From: Akkermansia muciniphila
GTDB lineage: Bacteria > Pseudomonadota > Gammaproteobacteria > Burkholderiales > Burkholderiaceae_C
NCBI GenBank assembly: GCA_943331105.2
Contig: CALQKH020000004.1
Coordinates: 1-64,000, forward strand
DNA: 64,000 nucleotides
Direction: 5' to 3'
Below, piece after piece: positions 16,662 through 25,161 of the stretch; positions within the stretch are counted from its first letter, which is position 1; every line of letters starts with the position of its first letter. The position numbers and the translations under genes were made by a program. The notes beneath the pieces are model-generated. The model searched no databases. It was not told where the DNA came from and saw only the letters and a list, made by a program, of their open reading frames with translations.

Positions 16662-18467
16662 ATGTCAACAACAGATCAGTCAACCAACGTGCGGGAACGC
16701 TCCCGTCCGATGACGCCGGAGGAGAAGAAGGTCATCATGGCTTCTTCAGCCGGCACCATTTTTGAGTGGTACGACTTTTACCTTTACGGCGCACTGGCCG
16801 CCATCATTGGTGCGCAATTCTTCACCGCCTTTCCAGAAAACACCCGCAACGTTTTTGCCTTGCTGGCTTTTGCCGCAGGCTTCATCGTGCGCCCCTTCGG
16901 CGCGCTGGTGTTCGGCATGTTGGGCGACATGATTGGTCGTAAATACACGTTTTTGATGACCATCGTCATCATGGGCGTCTCCACATTCTTGGTCGGTGTG
17001 CTGCCCAACTACGAAAGCTGGGGCGTTGCTGCGCCCATCATCCTGATTCTTTTGCGCATGGCACAAGGTCTGGCCCTGGGCGGTGAATACGGTGGTGCGG
17101 CCATCTATGTGGCCGAACACGCGCCTGCCAATCAGCGCGGCTACTTCACGGCGTTCATTCAGACCACGGCCACTTTGGGCCTGCTGCTCTCGCTGATCGT
17201 CATTTTGTCGGTGCAAGGCTATGTCAACGGCAACTACCCCGATGTGCCCTTGTTGAAAGACGGCGTGGCCGTGCTCATGGCCGATGGCAACCCCACCATG
17301 GTCAAGGCATTCAATGCATGGGGCTGGCGCGTTCCTTTCATTGGCTCCATCTTCTTGCTGGCGATTTCGCTGTACATCCGCTTGCAGATGAACGAAAGCC
17401 CGGCTTTCAAGAAAATGAAAGAAGAAGGCCGCACCTCCAAGGCGCCTTTGAGCGAAGCTTTTGGCAACTGGAAAAACGGCAAGATCGCCCTGATCGCTCT
17501 GCTGGGTTTGGTGGCCGGTCAGGCTGTGGTTTGGTACACCGGCCAGTTCTACGCCTTGTTCTTCATGCAAAACGTCATCAAGATCGACAGCTTCACGGCC
17601 AACGTCATGGTGGCTTGGTCGCTGATCTTGGGTACAGGCGGCTTCTTGTTCTTCGGCTCTTTGTCGGACCGCATCGGTCGCAAGCCGATCATCTTGGCCG
17701 GCTGCGCGCTGGCTGCTGCGACCTTCTTGCCCGTGTTCAACTTTTTGACTGAAACGGCCAACCCCGCCATTTACAAAGCGCATCAGACGCCGGTTTCTGT
17801 GAAAGTGTTTGCTGAAGATTGCTCTTTCCAGTTTAACCCCACGGGCACTGTGAAATTCACGTCGTCTTGCGACATTGCCAAAGCTCAACTGGCACGTTCT
17901 TCGGTGAACTACACTACCGAAGAAGGCGCAGCGCCTGGCACACTGGCCATCGTGAAGGTAGGCGAAACAGCCATCGAGTCTTATGACGCAGGCAAGCTGA
18001 CTGGCGACGATCTGAAAAAGGCCAAGGCCGCTTTCGACAGCAGCCTGAACGCAGCCCTCAAGCAAGCGGGTTACCCCCTGGTGCCTGCTGACAACAAAAC
18101 CATTGCCAAGGCCAGCAGTTTTGTGGACATCTTCACAGCTCAGAAGATGACCATCATTGTGATCTTGACCTACTTGGTCTTGCTCGTGACGATGGTGTAT
18201 GGTCCCATCGCCGCCATGTTGGTTGAAATGTTCCCCACCCGCATCCGTTACTCCGGTCTGTCTTTGCCTTACCACATCGGCAACGGCTGGTTCGGTGGTT
18301 TGATGCCGGCCACAGCGTTTGCGATCTCTGCGCAAACCGGCAACATCTACTCCGGCCTCTGGTATGCCATCGTGATTGCGGTCATGACCGTGGTCATCGG
18401 TACGCTGTTTGTGCCAGGCGGCACGCACAAGAAGGACATCTTCGCCGGCGACCACGACGCGCGATAA
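16662..18467 (+). CDS. MFS transporter, metabolite:H+ symporter type, with large soluble insert
   Basis: 601-residue inner-membrane carrier. The N-terminal half has SSAGTIFEWYDFYLYGALAA, RPFGALVFGMLGDMIGRKYTF and LALGGEYGGAAIYVAEHAP, all typical of the MHS family of organic-acid/proton symporters; LFFGSLSDRIGRKPIILAG opens the second half. Between helices of the second half, about residues 385-495, lies a hydrophilic ~110-residue insert (VKVFAEDCSFQF ... ALKQAGYPLVPADNKT) with two Cys, absent from ordinary MHS carriers. ATG 16662 follows AAGGAA at good spacing; upstream in-frame codons overlap the leader hairpin. Substrate unknown; it could be a carboxylate given the neighbouring DUF4212 genes. 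Confidence 0.87.
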   Translation: MSTTDQSTNVRERSRPMTPEEKKVIMASSAGTIFEWYDFYLYGALAAIIGAQFFTAFPENTRNVFALLAFAAGFIVRPFGALVFGMLGDMIGRKYTFLMTIVIMGVSTFLVGVLPNYESWGVAAPIILILLRMAQGLALGGEYGGAAIYVAEHAPANQRGYFTAFIQTTATLGLLLSLIVILSVQGYVNGNYPDVPLLKDGVAVLMADGNPTMVKAFNAWGWRVPFIGSIFLLAISLYIRLQMNESPAFKKMKEEGRTSKAPLSEAFGNWKNGKIALIALLGLVAGQAVVWYTGQFYALFFMQNVIKIDSFTANVMVAWSLILGTGGFLFFGSLSDRIGRKPIILAGCALAAATFLPVFNFLTETANPAIYKAHQTPVSVKVFAEDCSFQFNPTGTVKFTSSCDIAKAQLARSSVNYTTEEGAAPGTLAIVKVGETAIESYDAGKLTGDDLKKAKAAFDSSLNAALKQAGYPLVPADNKTIAKASSFVDIFTAQKMTIIVILTYLVLLVTMVYGPIAAMLVEMFPTRIRYSGLSLPYHIGNGWFGGLMPATAFAISAQTGNIYSGLWYAIVIAVMTVVIGTLFVPGGTHKKDIFAGDHDAR

Positions 18468-18523
18468 ATCCAAGCCCAACCCGACTCGGTCTTACAAAAG
18501 GCTGAGCTCGGGTAGCACGGCTG

Positions 18524-18593
18524 CGTTGCCCCTGACAAGGCAACGGGCCGGTTGGCTTCTTCCAAATCGGGTTGGTCCAGCCCAGCCCGATTT
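18524..18593. other. Two hairpins downstream of the MFS gene
   Basis: CGTTGCC (18524-18530)/GGCAACG (18539-18545) and AAATCGGG (18564-18571)/CCCGATTT (18586-18593). Neither is followed by a clear T-run. They may end or stabilise the MFS transcript, or act in the leader of the small membrane gene at 18651. Confidence 0.45.
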
Positions 18594-18650
18594 GCAAGGC
18601 GCAGACCATGGCAAACTTCATGCTCGCTTCACGCCAAAGGAAATGTCACC

Positions 18651-18923
18651 GTGATTGAACTGGTCCTCTCGCAATTGAGCGACGTGTTTCGCATCGGTCT
18701 GATCATGGCCTTGGTGGTCACCATGTACAGAACCTCTTCAGTGACAGGTCGGGTCTTGCCCTTGATCGCGGGCGTGGTGTTCGTGGCTGTGATCGTGCCG
18801 AGCACCCTGTCTGGCAGCACGGAAACACTCAGCCAAGAAATCGCCGCAGGCCTGATCTCCAACCTGATCATTCTGGTCCCCGTGCTGGTGCTGGCGCGAT
18901 GGATCACACACCTGCGCCGCTGA
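18651..18923 (+). CDS. Small three-helix membrane protein, unknown function
   Basis: 90 residues starting at GTG 18651 (IELVLSQLSDVFRIGLIM), chosen because AAAGGAA lies eight bases upstream; longer in-frame starts lack this and begin with a non-hydrophobic, low-quality stretch. Three hydrophobic segments are visible: residues ~10-22, 33-50 (VLPLIAGVVFVAVIVPSTL) and 65-82 (GLISNLIILVPVLVLARWI). No recognised domain. It lies between the MFS carrier and another small membrane gene; partner unknown. Confidence 0.65.
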   Translation: MIELVLSQLSDVFRIGLIMALVVTMYRTSSVTGRVLPLIAGVVFVAVIVPSTLSGSTETLSQEIAAGLISNLIILVPVLVLARWITHLRR

Positions 18924-19253
18924 CGCTGCACGTCTGCCCGCCATCCCATGTGGGCTTCATGGCTGCCAACAGAGCGGGCCTCCACCTGTGTTTGCGTTCT
19001 GAAATGACGCAATTCGCCTAAGTGTTTTCCCTCAAACCTCCATCGCCAAGGCTGTAAGCCTTCGGACAGTAATTTGTCAGGCCTTTGTCAGCTTGGCCTT
19101 TTCCCCGAGTGACGCCATCTAAAAAGCGTAAAAAAATAAGGTTTTGAAGTGGCGGCCGTTAGGTTTTGACTCTGCGTCGCTGGGTTTGGACGATTGCAAG
19201 CTTGCCCATAGAATCCAAAAAAACTTATCGGGTCACCCCATCAATGGAACCTT
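18924..19253. other. 330-base intergenic region
   Basis: No supportable gene. The only clear signal is the promoter at 19186-19214 for the downstream gene. The run AAAAAGCGTAAAAAAATAAGG near 19122-19142 is AT-rich and could be an UP-like element, though it lies about 45-65 bases upstream of the -35 box. Confidence 0.5.
19186..19214 (+). promoter_or_regulatory. Sigma-70-type promoter for 19254 and the TPR gene
   Basis: TTGGAC at 19186-19191, a 17-base spacer and TAGAAT at 19209-19214. This is close to the consensus and correctly spaced. Transcription would start near 19221, giving a ~33-base leader before the ATG at 19254. Confidence 0.65.
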
Positions 19254-19550
19254 ATGCTGCTTGCCGTCGTCATTGCCAAGAGTCTGATTGAACTTTCTTT
19301 GATGTTCATCATTGGGCGTTTCTTGCTGGGACTGCTGGCGGGCGCCAAACGCGATACCAATGTTTTTTACCAACTGCTCGACGTGGCCTCCAAACCTGCG
19401 CTTTGGATCACCCGCAAGATCAGCCCCAAATTGATCCTCGACCAACACATCCCCTTGGCCACCAGCAGCTGGTTGCTCATCGCTTGGGTTGTGGTGGTGC
19501 AGTGGAAGATCGAACTCTGCCTCGAAATGGGTATCGCAGCATGTCAGTGA
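19254..19550 (+). CDS. Hypothetical membrane protein
   Basis: 98 residues with an N-terminal hydrophobic stretch (LLAVVIAKSLIELSLMFIIGRFLLGLLAG), a basic middle (ASKPALWITRKISPKLILD) and a second membrane segment (SSWLLIAWVVVVQWKIEL). No recognised domain. GGAA sits upstream of the ATG. Its 3' end overlaps the following TPR gene by ten bases, so the two are probably co-transcribed and may work together at the membrane. Confidence 0.72.
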   Translation: MLLAVVIAKSLIELSLMFIIGRFLLGLLAGAKRDTNVFYQLLDVASKPALWITRKISPKLILDQHIPLATSSWLLIAWVVVVQWKIELCLEMGIAACQ

Positions 19551-20158
19551 AAACCCAACTCTCTCCCGCCAACCCCGGCACCTCCAATCGAGGCAGGTGC
19601 TTTTGGCTGCGTCTTCAAGCCAAGGCGCTGTTGGTCGTGGGCATGCGCAGCAGAGCCCACGAGGTGTTTCAAGACATCCTAGACCTCAACCCACACGATG
19701 TTTTGGCCCTCAACAGCCTTGGTTTCAATGAATTGAACGATCGGCGCTTGGTGCAGGCTTTGGGCTTTTTTGAGCGTGCCTTGGCGCTCACCCCGACCAA
19801 TGCCAATGCGCACTTCAACGTGGGTTTTGTCTGCGAAGAGTTGGGGCGCAGCCAGGAAGCAGAACAAGCCTTCAGGGCCGCCCTCCAAATTGACGAAAAA
19901 ATGGACCGTGCTTGGTATGGCCTGGGATTGGTGCTGGTGCGTCAACAACGGTTTGCCGAGTCTTTGGTGGCCTTTGAGCGCAACACCAAATTGCAATCGA
20001 TGAGCCCCTATGCGTGGTACCAAATGGCCCGGGTGCACATGGAGATGCATGAACCCGAAAAGGCGCTGGAAGTCATGCGCCACTTGAACAGTTTCGAGCC
20101 CAAGGTCGCCGCACAACTCGAGCGTGAGACTGGGCTCAAGTTGAACACACTCATGTGA
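19541..20158 (+). CDS. Tetratricopeptide-repeat protein
   Basis: 205 residues made mostly of TPR units: ALLVVGMRSRAHEVFQDILDLNPHD, VLALNSLGFNELNDRRLVQALGFFERALALTP, ANAHFNVGFVCEELGRSQEAEQAFRAALQID and DRAWYGLGLVLVRQQRFAESLVAFERNTKL, then PYAWYQMARVHMEMHEPEKALEVMRHL. About five repeats from residue 30 onward; no signal peptide. TPR arrays bind partner proteins, here unknown. The ATG at 19541 overlaps the upstream membrane gene; upstream in-frame codons read through that gene and are discounted. Confidence 0.85.
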   Translation: MSVKTQLSPANPGTSNRGRCFWLRLQAKALLVVGMRSRAHEVFQDILDLNPHDVLALNSLGFNELNDRRLVQALGFFERALALTPTNANAHFNVGFVCEELGRSQEAEQAFRAALQIDEKMDRAWYGLGLVLVRQQRFAESLVAFERNTKLQSMSPYAWYQMARVHMEMHEPEKALEVMRHLNSFEPKVAAQLERETGLKLNTLM

Positions 20159-20237
20159 GTCCCTGCCCTCTGATTTGGGGCAAGAAATTCAAATGTGACA
20201 GTCGGTAGTTTGATTTTTTAACGAGAAGGAGATGACG

Positions 20238-20501
20238 ATGCAGCTCACTGCAAGGCACCAGGAATACTGGGGCAAAAACTTAAGGATCACGGGGCTCTTG
20301 CTGGCCCTGTGGTTCTTTGTCACGTTCGTACTTTTGTACTTTTCGCGTGATTTGACGTTCAGCTTTTTTGGCTGGCCATTTTCGTTTTGGGTCGCTGCCC
20401 AGGGCGCGCTGATCGTCTATTGCCTGATCATTTGGTATTACGCACGCTACATGAACAACCTTGACAAGGAATATGGCGTGGCAGAAGGAGAAGAGTCATG
20501 A
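20238..20501 (+). CDS. DUF4212 small subunit of sodium:solute symporter
   Basis: 87 residues with two membrane helices (LRITGLLLALWFFVTFVLLYF and SFWVAAQGALIVYCLIIWYYARYM) and the conserved RDLTFSFFGWPFSFW linker. Two in-frame ATGs exist. The first, at 20232, abuts the AAGGAG at 20226-20231, so the second, at 20238 with a six-base spacing, is the likelier start. Its stop overlaps the start of the symporter gene (ATGA), marking a two-gene unit. Confidence 0.88.
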   Translation: MQLTARHQEYWGKNLRITGLLLALWFFVTFVLLYFSRDLTFSFFGWPFSFWVAAQGALIVYCLIIWYYARYMNNLDKEYGVAEGEES

Positions 20502-22612
20502 GCGTATTTGACGGAGTGGGGCAAACCCAAAGCCAGTTTCAGAAGTCTCTGAACAAAGTTTTCTTGTTTTACGGCGGTGGCTTCGCAGCCTTCGTCATCG
20601 TGCTCGCCATCCTTGAGCAAATGGGCATGCCCAAAGAGTACATCGGTTACGCCTTCCTGGCCGCCACCGTGCTCTTGTACGGCGGCATTGGTGTGATCAG
20701 CCGCACCAACGATGCGGCCGAATACTACGTCGCCGGTCGCCGTGTGCCCGCCATCTACAACGGCATGGCCACAGGCTCTGACTGGATGTCGGCGGCTTCC
20801 TTCATCGGTATGGCCGGTACGCTGTACCTGACAGGTTACGGCGGTTTGGCCTTCATCTTGGGCTGGACTGGCGGTTACTGTTTGGTGGCCTTGTTCTTGG
20901 CACCTTACCTGCGTAAGTTTGGCCAGTTCACCATCCCAGACTTCTTGGGCGCACGCTACGGCGGCAACATGGCTCGCCTGATTGGCGTGTTTGCGGCCAT
21001 CTTGGTGTCCTTCGTGTACGTGGTGGCGCAGATCTTTGGCGTGGGCCTGATCACAGCCCGTCTGACAGGCCTGTCCTTCGACGTGGGCGTCTATGTTGGC
21101 TTGGCCGGTATCTTGGTGTGCTCGTTCTTGGGCGGTATGCGCGCTGTGACCTGGACCCAAGTGGCCCAATACCTGATCCTGATCGTGGCTTACATGATCC
21201 CCGTGGTTTGGTTGTCGGTGAAACACACCAGCAATCCTCTGCCTCAGATCTCTTATGGCTACTTGCTTGAAAAAGTGACCGCCAAAGAAGAGCAACTGCT
21301 GAAAGACCCCAAAGAACTCGAAGTTCGCGGTATCTTCAAAGCACGTGCCGATGCAGCCGCTGAAAAGCTGAAAGACGTGCCAGCAGCCATGGCCGCTGAC
21401 AAAGAAGCAGCCACCAAAAAGCTGGAAGACCTGAAGGCCGCCAACGCACCGGCAGCTGACATCACTGCCGCTGAAAAGGCTTTGGCTGGTCTGCCCAAAG
21501 ACGAAGCAGCAGCCAAAGCGGCCTACACCGCTGCCCGCGCTGCGAATGCCCCACGTGCCAACCCACCCCTGCGTCATGCTGAGCCCTTCCCTGGCAAAGA
21601 CGACGCTGCCCGAGATGTGGCACGCAAGAACTTCTTGGCCCTGGTCTTCTGCTTGATGATCGGTACGGCGGCTTTGCCCCACATTCTGATGCGCTTTTAC
21701 ACCGTGCCTTCGGTGCGTGAAGCGCGTGAGTCGGTGGCTTGGTCGCTGTTCTTCATCTCGCTGCTGTACTTCACAGCGCCGGCTTTGGCGGTGTTGGTCA
21801 AGTTCGACATCTACACGATTCTGGTCGGCACACCGTTTGACCAATTGCCGGGATGGATTGCACGCTGGAACGTGGTCGACCCCACACTGATGGCTGTGGC
21901 TGACATCAACAAAGATGGCATCTTGCAGTTGGCTGAGATCCGCTTGGGCGGTGACATTGTGGTCTTGGCCACACCTGAAATCGGCGGCTTGCCGTTCGTG
22001 ATTTCCGGTCTGGTGGCAGCCGGTGGTTTGGCTGCGGCCTTGTCCACAGCCGATGGCTTGTTGCTGACCATTGCCAACGCCTTGTCGCACGACGTGTACT
22101 ACAAAATTGTTGACCCCAACGCCTCGGCCAACCGCCGTGTCGCGATCTCCAAAGCCATTTTGGTGTTCGTGGCTTTGGCTGCGGCTTATGTCGCATCGCT
22201 GCGCATGGCCGACATTTTGTTCCTCGTGTCAGCGGCCTTCTCGTTCGCTGCGGCAGCCTTCTTCCCTGCGTTGACCCTGGGCATCTTCTGGAAGCGTGCC
22301 AACAAATGGGGCGCCTCGCTGGGCATGTTGGCTGGTTTGGGCATCTCGTTCTACTACATGACCAAGACACATCCTTGGATGTACGGCTTGTTCCATGAGG
22401 GTTCGCTGACACCTGAAATCTTGAAGGCCAACACCTGGTGGGACATTGCCCCCATCTCGGCCGGTATCTTCGGCGTGCCACTGGGCTTCGCAGTGATCAT
22501 CATTGTGTCGCTGCTGACCAAGGCACCGGACCAAGAAGTTCAGGACATGGTCGAAAACGTCCGTTTCCCCAGCTTTGACGGCACCACCTCACAAGGCAGT
22601 GCTGCTCACTAA
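20498..22612 (+). CDS. Sodium:solute symporter large subunit, VC_2705 type, with helical insert
   Basis: 704-residue SSS-family carrier, related to acetate/cation symporters (ActP). Hallmarks are AAEYYVAGRRVPAIYNGMATGSDWMSAASFIGMAGTLYLTGYGGLAF and AAGGLAAALSTADGLLLTIANALSHDVYY (quoted here in part from a continuous stretch). Between membrane helices, residues ~260-365 form a hydrophilic Ala/Lys/Glu-rich insert predicted to be helical or coiled-coil (KARADAAAEKLKDVP ... DITAAEKALAGLPKDEAAAK). Translationally coupled to the DUF4212 gene. Substrate probably a short carboxylate; not proven. Confidence 0.9.
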   Translation: MSVFDGVGQTQSQFQKSLNKVFLFYGGGFAAFVIVLAILEQMGMPKEYIGYAFLAATVLLYGGIGVISRTNDAAEYYVAGRRVPAIYNGMATGSDWMSAASFIGMAGTLYLTGYGGLAFILGWTGGYCLVALFLAPYLRKFGQFTIPDFLGARYGGNMARLIGVFAAILVSFVYVVAQIFGVGLITARLTGLSFDVGVYVGLAGILVCSFLGGMRAVTWTQVAQYLILIVAYMIPVVWLSVKHTSNPLPQISYGYLLEKVTAKEEQLLKDPKELEVRGIFKARADAAAEKLKDVPAAMAADKEAATKKLEDLKAANAPAADITAAEKALAGLPKDEAAAKAAYTAARAANAPRANPPLRHAEPFPGKDDAARDVARKNFLALVFCLMIGTAALPHILMRFYTVPSVREARESVAWSLFFISLLYFTAPALAVLVKFDIYTILVGTPFDQLPGWIARWNVVDPTLMAVADINKDGILQLAEIRLGGDIVVLATPEIGGLPFVISGLVAAGGLAAALSTADGLLLTIANALSHDVYYKIVDPNASANRRVAISKAILVFVALAAAYVASLRMADILFLVSAAFSFAAAAFFPALTLGIFWKRANKWGASLGMLAGLGISFYYMTKTHPWMYGLFHEGSLTPEILKANTWWDIAPISAGIFGVPLGFAVIIIVSLLTKAPDQEVQDMVENVRFPSFDGTTSQGSAAH

Positions 22613-22621
22613 AAGGCGCAA

Positions 22622-22645
22622 GTTGGCAAGACCTGTCTTGCCAAC
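22622..22645. other. Hairpin after the symporter gene
   Basis: GTTGGCAAGA/TCTTGCCAAC, ten-base perfect arms and a four-base loop (CCTG), ten bases past the symporter stop and just before the main terminator. Possibly a transcript-stabilising structure. Confidence 0.6.
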
Positions 22646-22655
22646 CTGAACCCTT

Positions 22656-22702
22656 CCAACAAAAAACCCCGATCGCATTCAGCGATCGGGGTTTTTTGTT
22701 GG
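22656..22702 (+). terminator. Strong bidirectional rho-independent terminator
   Basis: 21-base perfect arms (CCAACAAAAAACCCCGATCGC and its complement) with a five-base loop, followed by a T-run on the plus strand and, by symmetry, on the minus strand. It serves the symporter operon (plus) and the convergent isomerase gene (minus), whose stop is at 22725. Confidence 0.93.
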
Positions 22703-22724
22703 CGCTTGTGCTCGGCCCGTCAGG

Positions 22725-23363
22725 TCATGAACGCCGCACCCCCACCCCACACAAGGCCGGCGCTTGCCAGTCCGGGCCATGGAACCAAGGGTCGCCTTGC
22801 AGATAGGCCCGCAGCATGGGCAAGGCGTCTTGGCCCCAAAAGTGACGCCCATCCACGACCCAGGTCGGTACGCCAAAGATGCCTTGCGCGATGGCGCTTT
22901 CGGTCTGTGTTTGCAAGGCTTGTTTGACCGCTGGGCTGCTCGTATCCACAACAGGCTTGAGCTCTGCTGTGAGCTGTTGCAATCTCTCTGCATCGGCGGC
23001 ATCGCCACCGGTGCACCACACATGGCGGAAAATTTTCTCGCACACCCAGCGGTTGGGCTCGCCGCCCACATCGCAGGCGGTGGCCAAACGCAACAAGCCC
23101 AAGGGGTTGAAAGGGTGCATGGCAGGCAACTGCAAGGGCGTACCTTGCTGGTGAGCTTGCCAGAGCACTTGACGGTAAGTCCAATCGCGCTTGGCAGGTA
23201 TTTCTGCCGGCCCCAGTTGTCCATGGTGCTTGAGCAGCGCAGCAAACAAAATGGGCTTGTGCACCACCCTGTGGCTGATGCCTTGCAAGGCTTGGGGCAA
23301 GGCATCAAAGCCCAACCAGGCATAGGGCGAGATGAAATCGAAATAAAAGTGGATGGTTTTCAT
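22725..23363 (-). CDS. 2-hydroxychromene-2-carboxylate isomerase family (DsbA/GST-kappa fold)
   Basis: 212 residues with a thioredoxin-like fold and helical insertion. KTIHFYFDFISPYAWLGFDAL at the N-terminus carries the Ser used by kappa-type GST/HCCA isomerases instead of a CxxC pair. GIFGVPTWVVDGRHFWGQDAL (about 165-185) holds the cis-Pro loop. Members isomerise 2-hydroxychromene-2-carboxylate in naphthalene degradation or use glutathione on unknown substrates; no naphthalene genes are nearby, so the true substrate is open. Confidence 0.85.
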   Translation of the reverse strand: MKTIHFYFDFISPYAWLGFDALPQALQGISHRVVHKPILFAALLKHHGQLGPAEIPAKRDWTYRQVLWQAHQQGTPLQLPAMHPFNPLGLLRLATACDVGGEPNRWVCEKIFRHVWCTGGDAADAERLQQLTAELKPVVDTSSPAVKQALQTQTESAIAQGIFGVPTWVVDGRHFWGQDALPMLRAYLQGDPWFHGPDWQAPALCGVGVRRS

Positions 23364-23534
23364 GTCATCTTTCAGTCAATGAAATCGGTCAATTCGGCAT
23401 GGCCATGGGCGGGGTCCATAGGGTCAACACCAGCTTGCGCATCTGGGCATTGCAGCACATGATTTTGTCATCCATCCTCAGAAGTGCGGTGCCCCCAAAG
23501 CATCCCACTCTTTTTTTCGATTCAGGAGGCGCGT

Positions 23535-23978
23535 ATGTACCAACACATCATCTTGGCTTACGACGGTTCTGTCACCGGCCAGAAAGCCTTGATTGAGCTG
23601 AAAGAGCTGGCGCACTGGGGGCAACCTCGGTTGACGCTCGTGGCCGTGGCCCCCAACCCCTTGGATGTGGGCTCGATGGAGATGGGTTACTACACCTCGG
23701 TGGATGCGGAACCTCTGCAAGAAACACTCAAAGATCAACTTGAGCGTGGCGTGCAATCTTTGCAGGCCATGGGTTTCTCAGTGAAAGGGGAAATCTTGAA
23801 AGGAGACATCATCCATGAGCTGACGCAATTTGCGGAGCGCGCCAAGGCTGACTTGATTGTGGTGGGCCACAAACACGAAAAGAACATCTTGCGCCGCTGG
23901 TGGAGCGGCTCGACGGCCAAGTCGCTCGTTGAAGAGTCGCCATGCAACGTGTTGATTGTGGTGGCACGCGAGCACTGA
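23535..23978 (+). CDS. Universal stress protein, UspA family
   Basis: 147 residues. MYQHIILAYDGSVTGQKALIE begins the Usp fold, and VVGHKHEKNILRRWWSGSTAKSLVEESPCNVLIV ends it; the G-x2-G-x9-G-S/T nucleotide-binding pattern is only partly met (GHKHEKNILRRWWSGST). The ATG at 23535 follows a strong AGGAGG (23524-23529). Isolated between convergent or divergent genes, so probably its own transcript. Confidence 0.9.
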   Translation: MYQHIILAYDGSVTGQKALIELKELAHWGQPRLTLVAVAPNPLDVGSMEMGYYTSVDAEPLQETLKDQLERGVQSLQAMGFSVKGEILKGDIIHELTQFAERAKADLIVVGHKHEKNILRRWWSGSTAKSLVEESPCNVLIVVAREH

Positions 23979-23999
23979 CCTCAGCAGGCCCAAGCGATT

Positions 24000-24233
24000 T
24001 CAGCCCTGTGAGGACACCAGCCGCTGCTGAATGTTGCGCCACACCAAGCGTTTGGCCTCATCCGACATGCGGCCCCAGTTGCCAATCTCAGGAAGTGTGC
24101 GCAAACACCCCTCACAGTGCCCCCCATCGGGGTGCATCAGACACACCGACACGCAGGGCGATGGCACATGCGGCTCTTGTGTAGCCAACACTTGGGCGGC
24201 ACGCTGCGCCAACAATTTGAAGTGCGACTTCAT
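24000..24233 (-). CDS. DUF1289 domain protein
   Basis: 77 residues with the DUF1289 signature PSPCVSVCLMHPDGGHCEGCLRTLPEIGNW: four Cys likely to bind metal, then the conserved EI-x-W. The C-terminus continues EAKRLVWRNIQQRL. It lies three bases after the HMG-CoA lyase stop, so it is probably the last gene of the leucine operon transcript. Function unknown for the family. Confidence 0.85.
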   Translation of the reverse strand: MKSHFKLLAQRAAQVLATQEPHVPSPCVSVCLMHPDGGHCEGCLRTLPEIGNWGRMSDEAKRLVWRNIQQRLVSSQG

Positions 24234-24236
24234 GGC

Positions 24237-25145
24237 TCAGCCCGCCCGCTTGTTCAAGATGGCCTTGGCCACGTTCGAGTTGGGTTTGCGGCCCAAAAAG
24301 TCGCTGATGAAGGCGCCGGCATCCACCAGTTTGTCCAGGTCGATGCCAGTAGCAATGCCCATGCCGTGCAGCATGTACACCACGTCTTCGGTGGCCACAT
24401 TGCCCGTTGCACCCTTGGCATAAGGGCAGCCACCCAGACCTGCGACAGAAGACTGGAAGTTCCACACCCCCATCTGCAGCGCGGCCAAGGTGTTGGCCAG
24501 GGCCTGGCCATAGGTGTCGTGAAAGTGGCCGCAGATGTGGTCGATGTCGAAGTGCTGGCCTGCGGCCTCGATGGCTTTTTGCACCTTGAGCGGCGTGCCT
24601 GTGCCAATGGTGTCGGCCACGTCCACGCGCTGCACGCCAATTTGCTTCATCAAACCTGCCAAATGGGCCACGCTCGCCGGTGAGACCTCGCCTTCGTAGG
24701 GGCATCCCACGGTGCAGCTCATGGCCCCGCGCACGGCAATGCCCGCTGCCAGCGCGGCTTGCACCACGGGCGCAAAGCGTTCCATGCTTTCTTCGATGGA
24801 GCAGTTGATGTTCTTTTGGCTGAAGGCCTGGCTGGCGGCTCCAAAGACCACGATCTCGTCAGGCTTAGAAGCCAACGCCGCCTGAAAGCCGACCATGTTG
24901 GGCGTGAGCACCGAATAGCGCACACCCGCTTGGCGCTCAATACCCGCCATCACGATCGCGTTGTCGGACATCTGCGGCACCCACTTCGGGGACACAAAAC
25001 TGGTGACCTCGATCTCGGTGAGGCCCGCAGCCTGCAATCGGTGCACCAAACCAATTTTGACCTCGGCCGGGACCGGCTGCTTTTCGTTTTGCAAACCGTC
25101 ACGGGGGCCGACATCGATGAGCTGAACGCGAGAAGGAAGGGTCAT
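24237..25145 (-). CDS. liuE: Hydroxymethylglutaryl-CoA lyase
   Basis: Cleaves HMG-CoA to acetoacetate and acetyl-CoA, the last step of leucine/isovalerate breakdown. 302 residues of DRE-TIM barrel: VQLIDVGPRDGLQNEKQPVP (8-27) contains the catalytic Arg-Asp pair, and GLGGCPYAKGATGNVATEDV (about 231-250) contains the lyase active-site Cys; the metal-binding HFHDTYGQALAN lies near 207. ATG 25145 fits the family; a much longer in-frame extension upstream is antisense-type coding and is ignored. Sixteen bases downstream of the GhrA-like gene. Confidence 0.95.
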   Translation of the reverse strand: MTLPSRVQLIDVGPRDGLQNEKQPVPAEVKIGLVHRLQAAGLTEIEVTSFVSPKWVPQMSDNAIVMAGIERQAGVRYSVLTPNMVGFQAALASKPDEIVVFGAASQAFSQKNINCSIEESMERFAPVVQAALAAGIAVRGAMSCTVGCPYEGEVSPASVAHLAGLMKQIGVQRVDVADTIGTGTPLKVQKAIEAAGQHFDIDHICGHFHDTYGQALANTLAALQMGVWNFQSSVAGLGGCPYAKGATGNVATEDVVYMLHGMGIATGIDLDKLVDAGAFISDFLGRKPNSNVAKAILNKRAG

Positions 25146-25161
25146 GGGGTTCTCTGAATGG

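Noticed and set aside
20447-22090. 547-residue ORF antisense to the symporter
   Set aside because: Composition (many His, Gln, Arg) is that of reverse-frame translation; the sense ORF is a clear SSS carrier.
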